Counted from the stretch's first letter, positions 28,416 to 36,607 are shown. The stretch is 64,000 nt of DNA from Gammaproteobacteria bacterium (GCA_018820765.1 JAHJNN010000001.1:89141-153140), one strand, 5' to 3'. The notes: generated by a model not told the origin, from the letters alone. Program-made: numbers and translations.

Positions 28416-29623
28416 AACGGCAGGTGTTGCTGGCGCGCTGATTCGCAGCCGGTTTTGACCCGGTACATGGCGGCGTCGGCGGCTCGAATCAGGGCATCCT
28501 CGTCGGTGCCGTCGTTGGGGTACAGCGCATGGCCGACGCTCGCCTCGATTTTTACGTTGAATCCGTAGAATTTCGTGTCCGCATTGACCGCCTGCTCGAT
28601 CTTGTGGGCGGCGGCGAGGCAGTCCTCACGCCCTTGCACTTCTTCCAGCAGCACCACGAACTCGTCGCCGCCCAGACGCGCCGCCGAATCGGAGTCGCGA
28701 ATGCTGGAGGTCAGCCGTTTCGCCACCTCGGTCAGCACGGCGTCGCCGACATGGTGGCCATGGCGGTCGTTGATGTCCTTGAAGCGATCCAGGTCCACAT
28801 ACAGGACGCCCACCTTGCCGCCGTAGCGATGGGCGTGGCGGACCGCCTGATGCAGGCGGTCGTAAAACAGCCGCCGGTTGGCCAGGCCGGTGAGCGGATC
28901 ATGCGTGGCTTCTTCGCGCAGCGCCGCGCGCGAGCGTTCGAGTTCCCCCATCTGCTCCAGGATCAGCTGTGACCTCAGCCTCGCTTTGCGCAGCGTGCGC
29001 CAGGCGATCAGCAGTGCCAGGGCAATCGCTGCGATGCTGAATGCCAGCGTGTATGAAAAGGTGCGCCGGTAAGACTGCTTCACCCGTTGCAGGGCGTTCA
29101 GGTTGGCCTGCTGATACAGCGCGCGCATGTCGGCCAGTTGCTGGTTGAAAGCCTCCTTGTTGGGGATGGCTTGCTGACGCAATACCCGGTAGGCGTCGGG
29201 ACCGCGGTCCGCGTTGATCAGGTCGACTACCTGTTCCTGGATCGCTTCGATTTCGTTGACCAGGCGGGTCTGGGCATCGAAGCTGCGTTGCTCGTCCGGG
29301 GTAAACCCCATCTGGCGCAGGGCGTTGCGCCCGCTCCCGACCAGGAAACCTGCGCGGTTGAACTCCATGAAATAGGCATCGCGCTCGAACGGATCCCCGG
29401 CCAGCACCATGCGGAACAGGCTGTCGGTGCGGAGGTGCGAAGCCACCTGGGTTTGCGTGATGAGGTCGATCTTGCGGTTGTGGGTTTCGACCACCGTGGT
29501 CATCTGGGTGTTCAAGGCTCGCAGTTGCAGCAGGCTGTTCAATACTAGCCCGCAAATCAGGGCGATCAGCACGACGAAGGCCATGCTGATGGTGAGAGAG
29601 ATTCCACGCTGCTGTAGTGGCAT
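28409..29623 (-). CDS. Diguanylate cyclase with membrane-bound four-helix sensor
   Basis: A 404-residue protein: transmembrane helix at 10-32, a helical periplasmic sensor of about 160 residues, a second membrane helix near 192-212, a short coiled linker, then a GGDEF domain. The active site reads ARLGGDEFVVLLEE, intact for c-di-GMP synthesis. An RDSD five residues before GGDEF matches the RxxD inhibitory site, so product feedback is likely. It likely signals environmental state to c-di-GMP effectors. Confidence 0.92.
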   Translation of the reverse strand: MPLQQRGISLTISMAFVVLIALICGLVLNSLLQLRALNTQMTTVVETHNRKIDLITQTQVASHLRTDSLFRMVLAGDPFERDAYFMEFNRAGFLVGSGRNALRQMGFTPDEQRSFDAQTRLVNEIEAIQEQVVDLINADRGPDAYRVLRQQAIPNKEAFNQQLADMRALYQQANLNALQRVKQSYRRTFSYTLAFSIAAIALALLIAWRTLRKARLRSQLILEQMGELERSRAALREEATHDPLTGLANRRLFYDRLHQAVRHAHRYGGKVGVLYVDLDRFKDINDRHGHHVGDAVLTEVAKRLTSSIRDSDSAARLGGDEFVVLLEEVQGREDCLAAAHKIEQAVNADTKFYGFNVKIEASVGHALYPNDGTDEDALIRAADAAMYRVKTGCESARQQHLPFQ

Positions 29624-29661
29624 GAGCGCTTTTGATCAGGTCATATTCTGTATGTAGTCCA

Positions 29662-30201
29662 TTATTGGCCGGCTCGCAGGGACCGCAGGGCGCCGGCCAC
29701 CTCCTGCGCGTGGCGCGCCGGGTCGACCTTGTCGAAACGCGCGGCAATGCGGCCGTCCGGCGCGATGATGAAGGTATGGCGGCGCGCAAACCGCGCAACC
29801 CCCAGATTCAACAGGCTGCCGTAGGCCGCCGCCGCCTTGCCGCCGGGGTCCGACAGCAGCGGAAACGGCAATGTATATTTGCGGGCGAAATCGGCATGCG
29901 ATTCCGTGTCGTCGACACTGACCCCCGCCACCGCCGCACCGAGGTCGCCCAGCAGTCCGATGTCGTCGCGGAAACGGCAGGCTTCCCGGGCGCAACCCGG
30001 CGTGTCGTCCCTGGGGTAGAAGTACAGCACCAGCCAGCGCCCGGCGTAATCGCCCAGGCGATGAATCCGGCCGTTCTGGTCCGCCAGTTCAAACTCCGGT
30101 GCGGCGCTTCCCTCCGGCCGTTGCGCGCCCGGCCGCAGCATCCACAGGACCGCACTTGCCACCAGCAGCAGCCCCGCCACTCCGCCCAGTATCAGTTTCA
30201 T
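29662..30201 (-). CDS. Membrane-anchored peroxiredoxin (BCP/PrxQ type)
   Basis: A 179-residue protein. Residues 4-22 form a membrane anchor. DDTPGCAREACRFRDD holds the peroxidatic Cys with the resolving Cys five positions on, the PrxQ arrangement. VSVDDTESHADFARKY and PFPLLSDPGG are further family motifs. It reduces peroxides with thioredoxin; the anchor suggests periplasmic action, unlike cytosolic Bcp. Confidence 0.9.
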   Translation of the reverse strand: MKLILGGVAGLLLVASAVLWMLRPGAQRPEGSAAPEFELADQNGRIHRLGDYAGRWLVLYFYPRDDTPGCAREACRFRDDIGLLGDLGAAVAGVSVDDTESHADFARKYTLPFPLLSDPGGKAAAAYGSLLNLGVARFARRHTFIIAPDGRIAARFDKVDPARHAQEVAGALRSLRAGQ

Positions 30202-30278
30202 AGACTCTCCTCTCGCGCATCATAGCGGCCCCGGCGCGGCTCGGTAATCCATGCGGGATTCGGTACAATGCGCGCCAC

Positions 30279-30354
30279 GCCCCGGTAGCTCAGTGGATAG
30301 AGCAACCCCCTCCTAAGGGGTAGGTCGGACGTTCGATTCGTCTTCGGGGCGCCA
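30279..30354 (+). tRNA. tRNA-Arg(CCT)
   Basis: A 76-base cloverleaf: acceptor GCCCCGG/TCGGGGC, D-arm GTAGCTCAGTGGATAGAGC, anticodon stem ACCCC/GGGGT with loop CTCCTAA (anticodon CCT), T-arm GGACG-TTCGATT-CGTCT, encoded CCA end. A -10-like TACAAT lies at 30264-30269. Confidence 0.97.
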
Positions 30355-30451
30355 GTAAACACAAGGGATACAAGGGGTTTTGCCGGTTCCCGCTGCGGGC
30401 TCGTCAGATTTGAAAAATCGCTAAAAAATCGCGCGGCGTTGAGGAGGTCAT

Positions 30452-31252
30452 ATGGAACGTGTCCCGCCATTTAACGCTCAGGAACTTGCCTCGCTTGCCA
30501 AGGCACTTGGAAACACTGCCGACGGTTTGACCGGCCCGCAGATCGAACACCTCTTGGCGCAGTGTGGTATTCCAGATGTGCATCCAGAATTGACCAAGTG
30601 GAAAAGGCTATACAACGCCTTTGCTGCATTTCAGAACAAAAAAGATTTTGGCAATCACGTTGTGGTTTTCATCAAACGGGCGATGGCCCCCGTCCAATTC
30701 ACTGACGATCCTGCGCGCTTCGATAGATGGAGAGATCGACTCAATCCAATTCTTGCGTTCTCAAGCATGTCAGTCGGTAACGATGGGCAAGTTCGATGGG
30801 TCAAGCCAGCGTCAAATCTCGATGAAGCTATTGCACGCGCAAACCGATTGCAGCACCTTCTTGAAAATCGCGGTGTACACGCCGATGTATTGACGTACTG
30901 CAAGGCAGAGTGGCTTCAGGAAAATTACTTTCACGCCGTATTTGAGGCAACCAAGAGCATTGCCGGAAAAATACGCGCACTTACTGGACACCCTGGAGAT
31001 GGTGCCCCATTGATACAAGCAACTCTCGGTGGCGAGAATCCACAGCTTGCGATCAATGCCTTGAAAACAGCAAGCGACAGGAGCGAACAGTCTGGTTTTG
31101 TAAACTTACTCATTGGTATATTTGGCACCGTTCGCAATCCATTGGCACACAATCCTAAGATAGATTGGGCCATGAACGAGCAAGATGCTTTGGACATCCT
31201 AACGCTTGTGTCGCTGGTGCATCGTAAGCTCGATCAATGCATCCGACCATAA
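30452..31252 (+). CDS. TIGR02391/Ymh-family HEPN-like protein
   Basis: A 266-residue protein. The C-terminal segment FVNLLIGIFGTVRNPLAHN is the hallmark of the Hypoth_Ymh family, and RNPLAH fits the R-x4-H motif of HEPN nucleases. HEPN RNases are common in toxin and anti-phage systems, but many Ymh members stand alone with unknown role. A strong GAGGAGG precedes the ATG. It lies 98 bases after tRNA-Arg in an AT-richer patch, suggesting acquisition. Confidence 0.75.
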   Translation: MERVPPFNAQELASLAKALGNTADGLTGPQIEHLLAQCGIPDVHPELTKWKRLYNAFAAFQNKKDFGNHVVVFIKRAMAPVQFTDDPARFDRWRDRLNPILAFSSMSVGNDGQVRWVKPASNLDEAIARANRLQHLLENRGVHADVLTYCKAEWLQENYFHAVFEATKSIAGKIRALTGHPGDGAPLIQATLGGENPQLAINALKTASDRSEQSGFVNLLIGIFGTVRNPLAHNPKIDWAMNEQDALDILTLVSLVHRKLDQCIRP

Positions 31253-31323
31253 TGCAGCTCAGCACCGCGCTTCACTTTTCGCCGCTACCGCTGCGAGTTC
31301 TACTAGATTTAATTCGACGTCAT

Positions 31324-31345
31324 AACCGGTTTGCAAGCCGGTTTT
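31324..31345 (+). terminator. Rho-independent terminator candidate
   Basis: AACCGG (31324-31329) pairs with CCGGTT (31338-31343), followed by further T residues, 72 bases after the stop of the Ymh-family gene. The stem is short. Confidence 0.4.
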
Positions 31346-31451
31346 CACTTAGTGGCGTGTTCAGCATGGCACTTCAACTCCTTCTCCACCTAAGGTATGA
31401 ACTCGCCGTGCTTGAGTGAAGCCTTGGCATGACTTTCGCCCTGTAAGTGCA

Positions 31452-32132
31452 TCAGGGCGCGACCCGAACCATAAATCCCATCACACCAGAAAGAAGCTGC
31501 TTGACCTGCTCTGCCGTGTAATGGCCGTATTTACCGTGAGCAGCGTCATTTCTGAGGCCAAGCCAAGCGGTAATTTGTTTTTGATCAATGGAGGTGTAAA
31601 CGGATTTCTTTGCGAGTTCAGCATTAAGACGGTCTGCCTTGCGCGGAACAAGCTGTCCGTCCTTTTCGTCGTTGAGGTCAACGGAGTGCCTGTGGCAGAG
31701 TTGACGCAGATGTTCCTCAAGCACTGAACCAATCATGACAGCAGCGGCATCTTTAAAGCCTTGTTCCAGCAGGTGTTCCGCCATATCAAGAAAGTCAGAG
31801 AAGAGCTCCGCGGCAACCAGCCCCTTAACCGTGAAGAGCCATCCGCCGGCAATTTCAGAACGAATAGCCCGGAGTATCGAAAGCCCTCGTTCTGCGTCGC
31901 CAGCGTATGAGGATTTTGTCCTGTCAAGGAACTGCTTGAAATGGGAGTGATCACTCCCATACACGCGATCAATGAACGACAAGGCCGCAGCGCGGAAACC
32001 GGCCATTGGGGCAGACTTGACGTGGGCGAAGGTCTGGCCGCCCAAGCCACCTTGGGTGTATCTCGTTGCAAGCACCTGCTCGCCGAGTTCGATGATCTGG
32101 TCGATGCGCGTTACGAGATCAGTCAGTGTCAT
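31452..32132 (-). CDS. Hypothetical protein with HEPN-like C terminus
   Basis: A 226-residue protein starting MTLTDLVTRIDQIIELGEQVL. I do not recognise the family. Near the end, WLGLRNDAAHGKYGHY contains R-x4-H followed by the Gly-Lys-Tyr pattern common in HEPN/DUF4145-type proteins. The N-terminal half is helical. It converges on the Ymh-family gene and shares its lower GC content. A longer frame to 32345 starts in low-complexity sequence and is unlikely. Confidence 0.6.
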   Translation of the reverse strand: MTLTDLVTRIDQIIELGEQVLATRYTQGGLGGQTFAHVKSAPMAGFRAAALSFIDRVYGSDHSHFKQFLDRTKSSYAGDAERGLSILRAIRSEIAGGWLFTVKGLVAAELFSDFLDMAEHLLEQGFKDAAAVMIGSVLEEHLRQLCHRHSVDLNDEKDGQLVPRKADRLNAELAKKSVYTSIDQKQITAWLGLRNDAAHGKYGHYTAEQVKQLLSGVMGFMVRVAP

Positions 32133-32445
32133 TTGGTGGGTCGATATTGTTGGAAAGCCGGGTTCATGAATCCTAACAGTACGACGGCGAATATATAAAG
32201 GGATAAGACTGTGGATAGGTGGGTCGCCAAGGCACCTGGGAGCGAGAGCCTGTCGTGGGTAGCTGCCCCGTACTGAGAACGGAAACCGCGCGCCCTGCTG
32301 CACCCAGCTGCGCAAGTTCGCCGACGTTGAGGATGAATTTGGCATCCACTTTTCACAAATTTTAGGCGAGCGCGGGCCCCGACTGGATGAAACGCTTCAT
32401 GCGCACCCCAGCCGCTAGTTCAACTAACGGGTTTATGGAATGCGG
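32133..32445. other. Non-coding stretch
   Basis: I see no convincing gene here. The only open frame is an N-terminal extension of the minus-strand HEPN-like ORF. The promoter of that gene presumably lies here, but no clear -35/-10 pair stands out. Confidence 0.5.
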
Positions 32446-32553
32446 TTACTTGCGCTTGCGAGGTTTCTTGAGAAGTTCGACAAGCTTCCAAACCGCACGG
32501 ATGAAATCCGCGATATCGGTCAGTAGCTCGATGTACGATTTGAAATCGTCCAC
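32446..32553 (-). CDS. Candidate 35-residue peptide
   Basis: The GTG-started frame begins VDDFKSYIELLTDIADFIRA and ends in a Lys/Arg-rich tail (KKPRKRK). GGAG lies 5 bases before the GTG. The predicted peptide would be one amphipathic/hydrophobic helix with a basic end, a shape seen in type I toxins and small membrane peptides. It sits just downstream (minus sense) of two tandem terminators. Support is the ribosome site and composition only. Confidence 0.35.
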   Translation of the reverse strand: MDDFKSYIELLTDIADFIRAVWKLVELLKKPRKRK

Positions 32554-32617
32554 GTGAACTCCAGCTGAAAAAGAGAACGAGGGGGTGCTGCAAGCGAATG
32601 GGCCTCCCAAAAGAAAA

Positions 32618-32664
32618 GCCCGCTCAAGGCGGGCAATAAAAAAGCCGCTCGAAGTGAGCGGCTT
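32618..32664 (-). terminator. Tandem rho-independent terminators closing the sulfur cluster
   Basis: Read leftward, AAGCCGCTC-ACTTC-GAGCGGCTT (32664-32642) is followed by TTTTTT, and GCCCGC-CTTGA-GCGGGC (32634-32618) by TTTTCTTTT. They lie about 50 bases beyond the stop of the cytochrome-like gene and should end transcription of the minus-strand cluster. Confidence 0.85.
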
Positions 32665-32711
32665 ACGTTTGTTCAGGGCGCAACTTGCCCCATTGAGATA
32701 AATACTACCAG

Positions 32712-33311
32712 CTAATTCAGCCCGTAATACGAAATCAGCGCCCCCAGTTCCAGGTCGCTGAAGGGATTGCCATAAGCGGTGCTCCCGTTTCCGCGCACAC
32801 CGATGATGAGGCGTGCAGCAAACTCTTCCCTGGGCATTTTCCTGCTCTGCTCGAACAGGTTGAGTGCCGGAAGTTTTGCGTCGGCGTTGGACGCATCGTG
32901 GCAACCTGCGCATCTCTCGCGATGAATCGCCGCCCCAAGGCGCAATCGCTCCGGTGAAGGCGTGGCGAGCGACAGGGTGTGAAGATCCAGTGGGTGACGC
33001 CGGCTCAGGACAGCCAATTCCCGCTCCAGCGTGCGCCAGTCTTCCTTCGCTAGTGCCGCTCGCAGCGGCGGGACCGCGGCGGCATCTCCGCCAGCGCGCC
33101 GCAACAGTAGCGGCAGGGAGGACAGATCGCCCGTTACCCGGGCGCGCAGCCCCTCCCGCCTTTGCAAAGTCTCACCCTTGCCTGCAAGCAACCGCACGTC
33201 CCCCGACATCACCGCCAATCCGGCGGCCAATCGGCGCGCATCCTCGCCCTGGGCTATGGCGCCGCCCGAGAGCGTTGCCATGACCAGCCAAACGAGGAAA
33301 CGATACTTCAG
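32712..33311 (-). CDS. Secreted c-type cytochrome-like protein
   Basis: About 200 residues with a signal peptide (YRFLVWLVMATLSGGAIAQ) and a single haem-binding CAGCH at about residue 130 of the mature form. Met in SRKMPREEF is a possible axial ligand. The region between is helical and unusual for a small cytochrome. The start is uncertain: CTG at 33311 gives a textbook signal peptide, while the first ATG (33281) would shorten it. It follows the rhodanese gene by 5 bases and probably serves electron transfer in periplasmic sulfur oxidation (inference). Confidence 0.75.
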   Translation of the reverse strand: MKYRFLVWLVMATLSGGAIAQGEDARRLAAGLAVMSGDVRLLAGKGETLQRREGLRARVTGDLSSLPLLLRRAGGDAAAVPPLRAALAKEDWRTLERELAVLSRRHPLDLHTLSLATPSPERLRLGAAIHRERCAGCHDASNADAKLPALNLFEQSRKMPREEFAARLIIGVRGNGSTAYGNPFSDLELGALISYYGLN

Positions 33312-33316
33312 CTTGT

Positions 33317-34252
33317 TTATTGCAGCTTCACTTTCTGTTCGACGGGGCCGGCCTTGTCCATGGTCCATTCGACCATCGAGCCGTCATATAGCTTGGTCTT
33401 CTTGTTGCCCACCAGTTCGCTGGAGACGAACCAGCCGATGGAAGCCAGGTGGCCGGTATTGCAGAAGGTGATTTGCTCGCCGCTGACAGGCACCCCGGCA
33501 ACCTTGTAGAGCTGTTTCAGCGTGGCCGTGGAACGGAACTTGCCGCCGCCATTCTCGGTCGTCCAGCCAGACGGCAAGTTTTTCGCGCCAGGCAGGGTGC
33601 CGTTTTCGGTAGCCTTGGGGTTGCGGTTGATACCGACGTACTGGTCTTCGGGACGGCTGTCGATCAGCATCACACCTTTGGCCTTGGCTGCCTTCACATC
33701 CTCGACGGTGGCGATCAGGCTCTTGTCCAGATGCGCGGTGAAAGTCTTGGGCTCGGCCTTGGTCATGCCGGTCTGCATGGGGTTGGCCTTGTTCTTGGCC
33801 CAGTCGTTCATGCCGCCGTTCAGGATAGAGACGTTATCGTGGCCCAGCACCTTGAATGTCCAGTAGATGCGGGTTGCCCAGCCCATGTCGAGGTAGGCGT
33901 CGCCAGGTGCCACCAGCACGACGTGGGTGTTGTTGTCGATACCGAGACTGCCGATGTGGGCGACCAGTTTGTCAAGATTGGTCGGCAACATGTCGGGCAC
34001 CTTGTCGGCGGCGCGCTCCTCGCGCCAGCCCGACTTGCCGAAGTCGCTGTTCACTGCGCCGGGGATGTGTCCGCGCAGGTAGCCGGTGGCCGGCTGAAGG
34101 TCCACGAACACCACGTCAGACTTGCCGATATTGGCTTTTACCCAGGCCGTATCGACCAGCGGATCGGCGGCCAGCGCCGCTTGCGTTATCCCCAGGAACA
34201 GGATGAAAACAGCGGCCAGCAGGCCATTCCAATGTGTCAGTAGCTTTTTCAT
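33317..34252 (-). CDS. Periplasmic thiosulfate sulfurtransferase (tandem rhodanese)
   Basis: A 311-residue protein with a signal peptide ending ITQAALAADP, then two rhodanese domains. The second carries the active-site loop FCNTGHLASIGW with catalytic Cys; the first is the usual inactive domain. AAGGAG lies 6 bases upstream of the chosen ATG. It would move sulfane sulfur from thiosulfate in the periplasm. It heads the 3' half of the sulfur cluster. Confidence 0.92.
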   Translation of the reverse strand: MKKLLTHWNGLLAAVFILFLGITQAALAADPLVDTAWVKANIGKSDVVFVDLQPATGYLRGHIPGAVNSDFGKSGWREERAADKVPDMLPTNLDKLVAHIGSLGIDNNTHVVLVAPGDAYLDMGWATRIYWTFKVLGHDNVSILNGGMNDWAKNKANPMQTGMTKAEPKTFTAHLDKSLIATVEDVKAAKAKGVMLIDSRPEDQYVGINRNPKATENGTLPGAKNLPSGWTTENGGGKFRSTATLKQLYKVAGVPVSGEQITFCNTGHLASIGWFVSSELVGNKKTKLYDGSMVEWTMDKAGPVEQKVKLQ

Positions 34253-34263
34253 ATTCATCTCCT

Positions 34264-34449
34264 TCAGATCGTTATTGAAAGATCGGAGGTCAGGATGGCG
34301 GCAACCGCCTTGTCCCATGCCTCGCTCTCCACTTCCTGACACATCAAGTCGATGGATTCGACGCTATGCGCCGCCTCCATCCGCCGCAGGGCGGCGATCA
34401 CGGTCTGAGCGTCAGGGAACAGACCGGTATTCAGTTGTACTATCTTCAT
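34264..34449 (-). CDS. Small sulfur-cluster protein of unknown function
   Basis: A 61-residue protein starting MKIVQLNTGLFPDAQTVIAAL with one Cys (DLMCQEVES). It shows no signal or membrane segment. Its place among DsrE-like genes, 11 bases before the rhodanese gene's leader, suggests a sulfur-relay accessory, but I cannot name the family. Confidence 0.6.
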   Translation of the reverse strand: MKIVQLNTGLFPDAQTVIAALRRMEAAHSVESIDLMCQEVESEAWDKAVAAILTSDLSITI

Positions 34450-34458
34450 GTTGTCTCC

Positions 34459-34749
34459 TCAAATACTCAGGACGGCATCGGCCGCGCCCAAGGCGTGCGC
34501 GAGACCCTCGGCATCCAGAAAAGGAAGCTGATCCGCCATCGCTTCCACGGTGGTTTGCGGTTCGATGCCGGTCAGTTCCAGCAACTCGGCGTTGGCGGCG
34601 TTTTCCGGGGTCTCGGCCACCGGGCCGGTCATGAAAACCAGCGCGACCCGATGACCGAAAATAGTCAGACCGGCCGCCACGCGCATGGCCTCGGCGTGGT
34701 CGCGCCGCGCCAACACCAGCAACACCTTCTCCTTCCTCGCGTCACTCAC
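34459..34749 (-). CDS. DsrE-like small protein, lacking the usual cysteine
   Basis: A 96-residue protein with a Rossmann-like DsrE/DsrF pattern: VLLVLARRDHAEAMRVAAGL then GHRVALVFMTGPVA. It contains no cysteine, so it cannot carry persulfide itself; it may be a structural partner of the Cys-containing paralogue next door. Nine bases separate it from the 61-residue gene. Confidence 0.6.
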   Translation of the reverse strand: MSDARKEKVLLVLARRDHAEAMRVAAGLTIFGHRVALVFMTGPVAETPENAANAELLELTGIEPQTTVEAMADQLPFLDAEGLAHALGAADAVLSI

Positions 34750-34758
34750 GTTCGCCTC

Positions 34759-35049
34759 CTAAAGACTGACTACACGTCGGGCTTCGCCCATCATGGCGCT
34801 GTTGACCGTCTGGCTGCCGCGTTCGGCGGGGCATAGCGCCTCGCCACAAAATCGGTGCCAGGATTCCTCGCACGCCACGGACCGGGCTGCGTGTTCCAGC
34901 GCCCTGTTAAGCGCGGGATCCTTCAGTCCCAGGACACCTTCATGGGTGAAGAAAGCACCGAAGGTGCAGCCGGCCCGCCGGCAACTCTGCACCAAGGGCA
35001 ACAGGAATTTCCCGCCCTCCGCCGTGCTTACCAGAAATACTATGTCCAT
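34759..35049 (-). CDS. DsrE/DsrF-like sulfur-relay protein
   Basis: A 96-residue protein starting MDIVFLVSTAEGGKFLLPLV, with Cys residues in QSCRRAGCTFGAF, SVACEESW, RFCGEAL and LCPAE. Several could carry persulfide sulfur. AGGA lies upstream of the chosen start, whose A overlaps the stop region of the Cys-less rhodanese gene. A slightly longer start at 35076 would overlap that gene more. Confidence 0.65.
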   Translation of the reverse strand: MDIVFLVSTAEGGKFLLPLVQSCRRAGCTFGAFFTHEGVLGLKDPALNRALEHAARSVACEESWHRFCGEALCPAERGSQTVNSAMMGEARRVVSL

Positions 35050-36011
35050 CAATTTTTCCTTTCGCGCTTCAGCCACCAGCCCGCAGCGAAGGCTGCAAGA
35101 ACCATCCCCAGCGTGCCCGCCTTCGCCAACCCATCCTGCCGACCCAGTGGAAGCGCTTCAGCTTTTCGTACGGCAGGCCGCTCCGGGTAGCCTGCCGCAT
35201 CGACGGGCAGTGCACCGTCCGCAGCCCACTCCCCCCAGCCGGCCAGATAAAGCCGGGCCGGCACGCCATACCCTGCGGTGAGCAGGGTGAGATAGGCCAG
35301 CCCCTCGTAGGCATCATGTCCGTAGGCAACCGGCACGCCTTCGGGCAACAACGGCCGGGTTTCAGGCGAGGCCAGGCCAGCCCGCAGCGCTAGCCCCGGC
35401 AGGCTTGCCGCTCCCGGCAGGTGGCCGCTACGTGGGCTGCGCGCCACTTCGCCCCAATACTCAGCCTCTGTGCGCCCATCCAGCACCACGGGAGCGGGGC
35501 GCATGGCGCGCAATTCATCGCGCAGCACCACCACCCCATCCCGCATGGCGGCCTGGTACACATGTTCGCGCACAAAGCTCCGTTCGCGTCCTGGCCCGGT
35601 CTCGATGCCGCTTTCCAATAGTTTTCCCACGGGTTCCGTCAGCACCCGCACGCGGCGCTGTCCCGCGATATACAGCAGCCCCGCGACGAAGTCCCGCGCC
35701 GTGGCATCCTGACCGACCACCAATACCATTTCGTCACCCGCGATTCCGGCCGTACCCAGCAGCCAAAGCAGGTCGCGTTCGGCAGGCAGCCTGCGTTGCG
35801 GGCCGAGGAAATCGTCGGCAGGTAGGCAGATGGCGCCCGCCACGCTGCGTAGTTTGCAGGCCTCCAGCGGTCGCGTGTCCACCACCACGCTCCCTGCACG
35901 AAGCTGCGCGGCAGCGTCGCGCACATAGATGAAATCATCCGTTGCACGGGCTTGCACCCCCGCGGCCAGAAGGACCACACCGACTCCCGCAATGAAGAGC
36001 CGTAGACTCAT
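35049..36011 (-). CDS. Membrane-anchored tandem rhodanese-like protein lacking catalytic Cys
   Basis: A 320-residue protein: signal peptide (LFIAGVGVVLLAAGVQA), two rhodanese-like domains, and a C-terminal membrane helix (GTLGMVLAAFAAGWWLKRERKN). At the active-site loops it reads VVGQDATAR and AYGHDAYEG, with Gly where Cys is expected, so neither domain should be a sulfurtransferase. Cys in ACKLRS and ICLPAD lie outside those loops. It is likely a scaffold or binding protein in the periplasm. Confidence 0.8.
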   Translation of the reverse strand: MSLRLFIAGVGVVLLAAGVQARATDDFIYVRDAAAQLRAGSVVVDTRPLEACKLRSVAGAICLPADDFLGPQRRLPAERDLLWLLGTAGIAGDEMVLVVGQDATARDFVAGLLYIAGQRRVRVLTEPVGKLLESGIETGPGRERSFVREHVYQAAMRDGVVVLRDELRAMRPAPVVLDGRTEAEYWGEVARSPRSGHLPGAASLPGLALRAGLASPETRPLLPEGVPVAYGHDAYEGLAYLTLLTAGYGVPARLYLAGWGEWAADGALPVDAAGYPERPAVRKAEALPLGRQDGLAKAGTLGMVLAAFAAGWWLKRERKN

Positions 36012-36013
36012 GT

Positions 36014-36292
36014 TCAGCAGCCGCCGAAGCGCTTGGCAGAGCTTGTTGTCGCGCCACCGCCTGCCGTTGCCGCAATGGGTGGGTTCTCGATGTAATAGCC
36101 CATCATGTCCGTTACAGAAACCTTGCCGAAACCTGGCATGTCGATGTCAGGCAAGCTTTCGGATGGAACCGGCGTTTTCGCCGACGCGATGGACTGGCGC
36201 GGCATGGCAGCGAGGTTGAAGCCCGCGACAAGCACCCCCGCAGTGAGGGCCAACGAGACAGTGCAGAAAACAATGCTCACACGATTTATCAT
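36014..36292 (-). CDS. Small membrane-anchored protein ending in FGGC
   Basis: A 92-residue protein: N-terminal hydrophobic segment at residues 6-28, then a hydrophilic Pro-rich stretch (PSESLPDIDMPGFGKVSVTDMMGYY) and a C-terminal Cys in KRFGGC. I do not recognise it. A terminal GGC tail in a sulfur cluster could be a persulfide carrier, but that is speculation. It is two bases from the rhodanese-like gene. Confidence 0.6.
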   Translation of the reverse strand: MINRVSIVFCTVSLALTAGVLVAGFNLAAMPRQSIASAKTPVPSESLPDIDMPGFGKVSVTDMMGYYIENPPIAATAGGGATTSSAKRFGGC

Positions 36293-36302
36293 GGCGGATC
36301 TC

Positions 36303-36395
36303 CTACAGGGGGTCGCCCAGGAGGGCCAGATACATCACGCCGAAGGCAACAAAAAACATGATGATCTGCACGATGGTTTCGATGTCCAGGCTCAT
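36303..36395 (-). CDS. 30-residue single-helix membrane peptide
   Basis: The frame MSLDIETIVQIIMFFVAFGV continues to a LALLGDPL end, essentially one transmembrane helix. GGAGA lies 9 bases before the ATG, and its ATG overlaps the stop of the preceding gene (ATGA), which supports a real coupled gene. Unknown function, probably a small subunit of a membrane complex with its neighbours. Confidence 0.65.
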   Translation of the reverse strand: MSLDIETIVQIIMFFVAFGVMYLALLGDPL

Positions 36396-36604
36396 TGGCG
36401 GTCTCCGCGATAGTGTCTGACCAGTTGTTCGACCGGAATGGCCTCTCCCGTTATGGGGTTGACGACCGGCGGCGTAAAGTAGGGCACCCCGTCGCGATTG
36501 ACCCGCATGCTCTCCGGCGGCATGACGTAGACATAGGCCAGCCCTGCGACGACGATCACTGCCGACAGGGCGACCAGGAAATGCATCAATAGCTTGGCCA
36601 CCAT
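36392..36604 (-). CDS. Small single-pass membrane protein
   Basis: A 70-residue protein with one helix (FLVALSAVIVVAGLAYVYVM) and a C-terminal domain of about 40 residues containing VPYFTPPVVNPITGEAIPVE. No family recognised. It lies between tusA (3 bases) and the 30-residue peptide (overlap). Confidence 0.7.
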   Translation of the reverse strand: MVAKLLMHFLVALSAVIVVAGLAYVYVMPPESMRVNRDGVPYFTPPVVNPITGEAIPVEQLVRHYRGDRQ

Positions 36605-36607
36605 GGC

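Noticed and set aside
30355..32700. Genomic island with att duplication next to tRNA-Arg
   Set aside because: I found no second copy of the tRNA 3' end and no integrase, so only an AT-rich patch can be claimed.
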